Below are positions 60,398-64,000 of a stretch of 64,000 nucleotides of DNA, one piece after another. Source of the stretch: CAZRIZ01 sp050950465 (GTDB taxonomy: Bacteria; Patescibacteriota; Saccharimonadia; Saccharimonadales; Saccharimonadaceae); NCBI GenBank assembly GCA_050950465.1, contig JBMNHQ010000002.1, forward strand, positions 430,951-494,950, written 5' to 3'. Position numbers and translations under genes: made by a program. The notes beneath the pieces are model-generated. The model made no database searches. It was not told where the DNA came from and was given only the letters and a program-made list of their open reading frames with translations. The first letter of the stretch is position 1. Every line of letters starts with the position of its first letter.

Positions 60398-61394
60398 CCT
60401 TAGCTATCAGCTTTTTTACCTCGCGGTCAAAATCAGAAATAATGTTTTGCGTCTTATTAAAATGAATATATTCTTCTTCTGCCTTTGCATCAGCCTGTTT
60501 TTTTGAAATGCTTCCCTTATCCTTTAATATCTTATATTTTCTAAAGGAAAGAAACTCATTAATGCTTTCTGAGAACTCTTCCATTGTAAAAGTGTTTTCC
60601 CTTTCAATTAAATCTTCGATATAATCAAAATAACCGGAAATTGCCCTTTCCAATTGCTTTATTTGTTTTTCTTCAAGATAGTTTTTGGCAACTGTAACAT
60701 CGGATTTTAATATTCGCCCGTCTGGTGCATTTTTCCAGGTTGTAAGCCCCATATTTTCTTTATTGCGATCAGATTTTGAATAAATAATTTCTGCCGCTGT
60801 TTGCCCAGTGATAGCATAATGAAATTTATTTTGCACCATGGCATAAAAATCACGTGTAACCTGCGCATCCTTGTCATAATCTATACTGCACTCAGCAAAT
60901 ATATCGGTGATTTGCTGCCAAATGCGCCTTTCGCTGGCTCTGATGGAGCGCACACGTTCGAGAAGTTCACGAAAATAGTCTTTGCCAAAAGCAGTTTTAC
61001 CCTGCTTCAATCTTTCATCATCCATAGCAAAGCCTTTTATCATATACTCTTTTAATACACCAGTTGCCCAAATTCTAAAATGTGTTGCTTTGCGTGAATT
61101 AACACGATAACCAACTGAAATAATGGCATCAAGATTATAGAACTTTATTTTTCTTTTCACTTTCCTTGAGCCTTCCTGTTGAACTATCGAGAATTCCTCG
61201 GTAGTTGAACTTTCATTAAGCTCACCATCTGCATAGATATTTTTTAGGTGTAAAGATATATTGTCTGTTGTACAATCAAACAATTCCGCCATTGCTTTTT
61301 GGGTTAGCCAAATGGTTTCGTCTTTAATAACCGCATTAACCGATACATTTTCTTCAGGAGTGTTGTACATTAAAAATTGAAGTTCTTTACTCAT
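60378..61394 (-). CDS. RhuM-family protein (virulence RhuM-like)
   Basis: A 338-aa member of the RhuM family, often found inside type I restriction operons. IWLTQKAMAELFDCTTDNISLHLKNIY is a helix-turn-helix-like N terminus. The signature NLDAIISVGYRVNSRKATHFRIWAT follows, then a helical C-terminal half (TVAKNYLEEKQIKQLERAISGY). Despite its name its role is unknown. It lies between hsdM and hsdS, overlapping both (4 and 20 bases), so it is made with the restriction subunits. Confidence 0.9.
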   Translation of the reverse strand: MSKELQFLMYNTPEENVSVNAVIKDETIWLTQKAMAELFDCTTDNISLHLKNIYADGELNESSTTEEFSIVQQEGSRKVKRKIKFYNLDAIISVGYRVNSRKATHFRIWATGVLKEYMIKGFAMDDERLKQGKTAFGKDYFRELLERVRSIRASERRIWQQITDIFAECSIDYDKDAQVTRDFYAMVQNKFHYAITGQTAAEIIYSKSDRNKENMGLTTWKNAPDGRILKSDVTVAKNYLEEKQIKQLERAISGYFDYIEDLIERENTFTMEEFSESINEFLSFRKYKILKDKGSISKKQADAKAEEEYIHFNKTQNIISDFDREVKKLIAKGGDYVE

Positions 61395-62959
61395 TTGCCC
61401 ACCTCAATTTCCGCAATAATCTTATCTATTTCTTCCCGCAAAATCTGCTCTCTCGCCACAATTTTTTCTATCTCAGCATTGAGGGCAACAATATCAATCT
61501 TTTCTCTGGTATCCTCCTGTTCAACATAGGTAGAAACAGAAAGGTTGTAATCCTCTTCAGCAATTTCGCTGTTTGGCACAAGCCTAGCAAAATGCTCAAT
61601 ATCTTTTCTTTCTTTGAATGCGTTAAGAATGGTCTCAATATTTTCTTGTGTCAGCTTGTTGTTATTCGTAACCTTGACAAATTCCTTTGATGCATCGATA
61701 AATAAGGTGCTATTTTCTGATTTAGACTTCTTCAGCACCATAATGCAGGTAGCAATGCTGGTACCATAAAACAAGTTATCTGGTAACTGAATGATACAGT
61801 CGATATAGTTATTATCAATCAGGTATTGTCTGATTTTCTTTTCAGCGCCTCCGCGGTACATTACACCGGGGAAACAGACAATAGCCGCTGTTCCGTTTGT
61901 TGCAAGCCAAGAAAGACTATGCATAATAAAAGCAAGGTCTGCCTTGGATTTAGGAGCCAATACTCCCGCTGGAGAAAAACGGGGATCGTTAATCAAAATA
62001 GGATCATTGTCGCCCTTCCATTTAATGGAGTATGGTGGATTTGATACAATGGCTTCAAAAGGCTCATCATCCCAATGTTGTGGATCTGTTAGCGTGTCCC
62101 CAAGGGCAATATCAAATTTGTCATAATCAATATCGTGCAGGAACATATTAATTCTGCACAGGTTGTAGGTTGTAATGTTGATTTCTTGACCAAAAAAACC
62201 CTGACGTACATTTTCTTTTCCTAAGATTTTTGCAAACTTTAGCAGTAGAGAGCCAGAACCGCAAGCGGGGTCATATACCTTGTTGACTTCAGTTTTTCCT
62301 ACTAATGTTAAGTGGGTAAGGAGTTCAGAAACCTCCTGCGGCGTATAGTATTCACCACCACTTTTTCCTGCATTGGATGCATACATACCCATTAAAAACT
62401 CATAAGCATCACCGAATGCATCAATGGTATTGTCTTTGTAATCGCCCAGCTTCATTTCTCCAACAGAATTCATTAGCTTAACCAGCTTTTCATTACGCTT
62501 TACTACAGTGTTACCTAGCTTATTGCTGTTAACATCAATATCGTCAAACAGACCTTTGAAATTATCTTCACTCTCTGTTCCTTGCGCAGATGCCTCTATA
62601 TTACTGAAAATCTGTTCCAGTGTTTCATTTAAGTTTTCATCGTCCTTTGCACGAGCTCGGACATTTTCAAAAAGTTCGCTGGGTAAAATAAAGAAGCCTT
62701 TTGTCTTAACTAAATCCTCTCGTGCCTGTTCTGCTTCTTCGTCGGATAGCTTAGCATAATCAAATTCCGTATTGCCAGCTTCCCATTCTCCGGCGTTAAT
62801 ATAGGCAGTAATATTTTCAGATATGTAGCGGTAAAACAGCATTCCTAGAACATATTGCTTAAAGTCCCATCCATCTACACTGCCTCTTAAATCATTTGCC
62901 ATATTCCATATCGTGCGGTGTAATTCCGCCCGTTCCTGTTCTTTTCTGTTATTTTCCAT
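61391..62959 (-). CDS. hsdM: Type I restriction methyltransferase subunit M
   Basis: N6-adenine methyltransferase of the restriction complex. HsdM_N helical domain begins ELHRTIWNMANDLRGSVDGW. The SAM motif VYDPACGSGSLLLKFA and the catalytic motif VSNPPYSIKW are intact. GKSGGEYYTPQEVSELL precedes the SAM site. 522 aa from ATG 62959, which has GGGAG 9 bases upstream; a longer start would overlap the HTH gene. The C-terminal coiled coil (EIEKIVAREQILREEIDKI) probably contacts HsdS. Confidence 0.96.
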   Translation of the reverse strand: MENNRKEQERAELHRTIWNMANDLRGSVDGWDFKQYVLGMLFYRYISENITAYINAGEWEAGNTEFDYAKLSDEEAEQAREDLVKTKGFFILPSELFENVRARAKDDENLNETLEQIFSNIEASAQGTESEDNFKGLFDDIDVNSNKLGNTVVKRNEKLVKLMNSVGEMKLGDYKDNTIDAFGDAYEFLMGMYASNAGKSGGEYYTPQEVSELLTHLTLVGKTEVNKVYDPACGSGSLLLKFAKILGKENVRQGFFGQEINITTYNLCRINMFLHDIDYDKFDIALGDTLTDPQHWDDEPFEAIVSNPPYSIKWKGDNDPILINDPRFSPAGVLAPKSKADLAFIMHSLSWLATNGTAAIVCFPGVMYRGGAEKKIRQYLIDNNYIDCIIQLPDNLFYGTSIATCIMVLKKSKSENSTLFIDASKEFVKVTNNNKLTQENIETILNAFKERKDIEHFARLVPNSEIAEEDYNLSVSTYVEQEDTREKIDIVALNAEIEKIVAREQILREEIDKIIAEIEVGK

Positions 62960-62963
62960 AACT

Positions 62964-63185
62964 CTACTCCCTTTCTTCAACCATATTAGGCACTAATTCC
63001 ATGATATCTTTAAAATCAACGCCAAGTGCCGTACAAACCTTTACAAGAACATCCATACTGACATATTCGTTTTTAGAAAGCTTTGAAATTGACGATGGAC
63101 TTATTCCCGCAGCAGCTTGCAAATCTTTCTTCTTCATATCGCGGTCTATCAACAATTTCCAAAGCTTTTTATAGCTAACGGTCAT
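62964..63185 (-). CDS. Cro/C1-type HTH regulator (controller-like)
   Basis: A 73-aa XRE-family DNA-binding protein. KLLIDRDMKKKDLQAAAGISPSSISKLSKNEYVSMDVLVKVCTAL is a helix-turn-helix core, with the recognition helix around SSISKL. ATG 63185 has GAGGTG 6 bases upstream; the 83-aa reading frame starts further back without a site. It is the first gene of the restriction operon and 4 bases before hsdM, as controller (C) proteins often are. Timing of hsd expression is the likely role. Confidence 0.88.
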   Translation of the reverse strand: MTVSYKKLWKLLIDRDMKKKDLQAAAGISPSSISKLSKNEYVSMDVLVKVCTALGVDFKDIMELVPNMVEERE

Positions 63186-63213
63186 CTTGGTCACCTCTTT
63201 ATATCTTTTTTCC

Positions 63214-63222
63214 ATTATAGCA
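63214..63222 (-). promoter_or_regulatory. Extended -10 promoter of the restriction operon
   Basis: Minus-strand TGC-TATAAT ends 28 bases before the HTH ATG (63185). The -35 region is weak. Confidence 0.6.
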
Positions 63223-63446
63223 CATTTTCTTCAAACATAACATGATAATTCTGTGTTTGTGAAGGAATTTTTCAATGTTAACAAAGATAATGATAGTTGT
63301 GTATGCCTTTATTTTTGATTTAAATAAATACTTTTAGACAAAAATGTCTGTAAGTCTATTTGTAAAACCAAAGGCAAAGTTATAACATTAATCCTTCTTA
63401 AATTTAATATCACTTCCGCTCAAACTTGAGCAAAAGCATAAGCATT
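63223..63446. other. Gene-free AT-rich stretch
   Basis: About 220 bases with no credible reading frame. Two small hairpins are visible (AGACA/TGTCT near 63335 and GCTCAA/TTGAGC near 63418). It lies between the restriction operon promoter and the terminator at 63447. Confidence 0.5.
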
Positions 63447-63491
63447 ACAGCCGTCTTTACCTTAGAAAAAAGACAGGCTGTTTTTTTATTT
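63447..63491 (+). terminator. Intrinsic terminator
   Basis: ACAGCC-GTCTTT and AAAGAC-a-GGCTGT arms with one bulge, then a T-rich tail. It lies upstream of the primase leader, so it may end a transcript of unknown origin or act as an attenuator. Confidence 0.7.
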
Positions 63492-63804
63492 TAGGGGTTC
63501 GAATCAATAAAATTCTTCGCTTATGAATGAGGAAGAAAGATATTTTTCTAAAATCCTCAACTAATGTGTTCTACCAAGGCTATAAGGTGAGAGGAAAAAT
63601 AATCCCCCAATGAAAGCATAGTTTTCTCTCACTGCTCCTTGACAACTGAATACCCCGAAATGCAAGAGATACTTCAAGCAGAATATGCCATGACGATAAT
63701 TCCGAGCGTATTCCTTGAAAGATAACGAGGTTGTGTCAAACAAGGCAAACCCTCTGGAATCGTAGCATTTCGGCTCATTTATAACAGGCAAGGAGGTGAA
63801 ATAA
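63492..63804 (+). promoter_or_regulatory. Leader region of the primase gene
   Basis: About 310 bases with no convincing gene. A TTGACA-like box lies near 63639 without a good -10. An AGGAGG site (63791-63796) ends the region, 8 bases before CTG 63805. The reading frame on the opposite strand across this area is not supported by a ribosome site. The leader style is like that of Firmicutes conjugative elements. Confidence 0.4.
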
Positions 63805-64000
63805 CTGAAAACACAATATGATAACTTGCCACAGATGCTTAAAGATAAGCCACAGTTTTGCTGTTGGAAATATGAAGAACGAAGTGGCAGAAAAACCAAA
63901 GTTCCCTATAACCCGATAACAGGAAAAAAGGCAAAACCAAATCAACGTGGTACATTTAAAGATTTTAGTTCGGCGGTAGCTGCTATAAGTGATTATGATG
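63805..64000 (+). CDS. Phage/ICE-type primase-polymerase, N-terminal part
   Basis: The frame enters at 63805 and continues beyond the window. It reads LPQMLKDKPQFCCWKYEER, then KVPYNPITGKKAKPNQRGTF and KDFSSAVAAISDYD. This is the N terminus of the NrS-1-like/P4-type primase-polymerases on phages and Firmicutes integrative elements. A stop (63802-63804) lies just before, so the start is CTG 63805 (AGGAGG 8 bases away), TTG 63826 or ATG 63835. It shows that the island belongs to, or lies next to, a mobile element. Confidence 0.8.
   Translation, partial: MKTQYDNLPQMLKDKPQFCCWKYEERSGRKTKVPYNPITGKKAKPNQRGTFKDFSSAVAAISDYD

Noticed and set aside
63561..63899. 112-aa minus-strand reading frame across the primase leader
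   Set aside because: It lies opposite the primase leader and start, has no ribosome site and ends in a low-complexity aromatic stretch. It is a shadow of a conserved leader.
1..64000. CRISPR array or cas genes
   Set aside because: No regularly spaced direct repeats with unique spacers and no Cas-like protein were seen. The only tandem repeats are the 98-bp tRNA-derived pair and the 12-bp hsdS repeats.
1..64000. Recoded UGA (SR1/Gracilibacteria code)
   Set aside because: TGA ends several genes at ATGA or TGATG junctions (for example at 110 and 27253), and conserved Gly or Trp positions are coded normally.

Overview
The window looks like a chromosome segment of a Candidate Phyla Radiation (Patescibacteria) bacterium, most likely a Saccharibacteria (TM7)-type genome. 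This assignment rests on gene content and style, not on a marker phylogeny. The genes are compact and often overlap by 1 to 4 bases. Many small membrane-anchored proteins of unknown function are present. AlaRS and UvrC are shorter than usual, and the operon layout is minimal. TGA is used as a normal stop, so the SR1/Gracilibacteria code is excluded.

Region by region. 1-3.2 kb: a minus-strand sugar-phosphate operon (GAPDH, RpiB, ribulose-phosphate epimerase, PfkB kinase, start of another gene). 3.3-7.0 kb: a RelA/SpoT enzyme, a membrane protein beside a duplicated relA tail, an orphan gene with its own promoter and terminator, and a winged-helix/Nudix protein. 7.2-11.1 kb: pyrophosphatase, thioredoxin reductase, FKBP isomerase, MscL and RarA. 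11.2-16.3 kb is accessory: membrane and orphan genes (two of them apparently paralogous), a TraX-like protein, a HEAT-like protein, AlkD, a Nudix hydrolase, two tRNA-Val, two tRNA-Leu and decayed tRNA-Leu copies. 16.3-34.3 kb: a peptide-binding lipoprotein-like protein, SecG, UvrC, bL25, a degenerate PfkB-aldolase-like fusion, UvrA, ExoI, Obg, a LysM/CHAP hydrolase, MltG, RuvX, a baseplate-J-like membrane protein and a PilM/FtsA-like protein. 34.3-53 kb: AlaRS, then a long minus-strand run from pyruvate kinase through Pgk, TpiA, a tail-anchored protein, PcrA, a G5/3D protein, RsmA, MetRS, TatD, cysteine desulfurase, a DUF218 protein and MnmA. 53-54.8 kb: two tandem paralogous membrane-anchored proteins.

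From about 54.9 kb the character changes. A complete type I restriction-modification operon (HTH regulator, hsdM, rhuM, hsdS, hsdR) plus a DUF3883 nuclease-like gene uses strong Firmicutes-type ribosome binding sites. It ends next to the start of a phage/ICE-type primase gene. This is either a transferred mobile island or a chimeric contig join; long reads across 54.8-55.0 kb would decide.

How the parts work together: GAPDH, TpiA, Pgk and Pyk form lower glycolysis, and RpiB and Rpe provide the non-oxidative pentose route. The only aldolase-like sequence lacks the catalytic lysines, which fits carbon entering through pentose phosphates. MltG, LysM/CHAP and the G5/3D protein remodel the wall. 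UvrA/UvrC/PcrA/ExoI/RarA/RuvX/AlkD cover DNA repair. Several housekeeping genes appear to be transcribed as leaderless mRNAs from extended -10 promoters.
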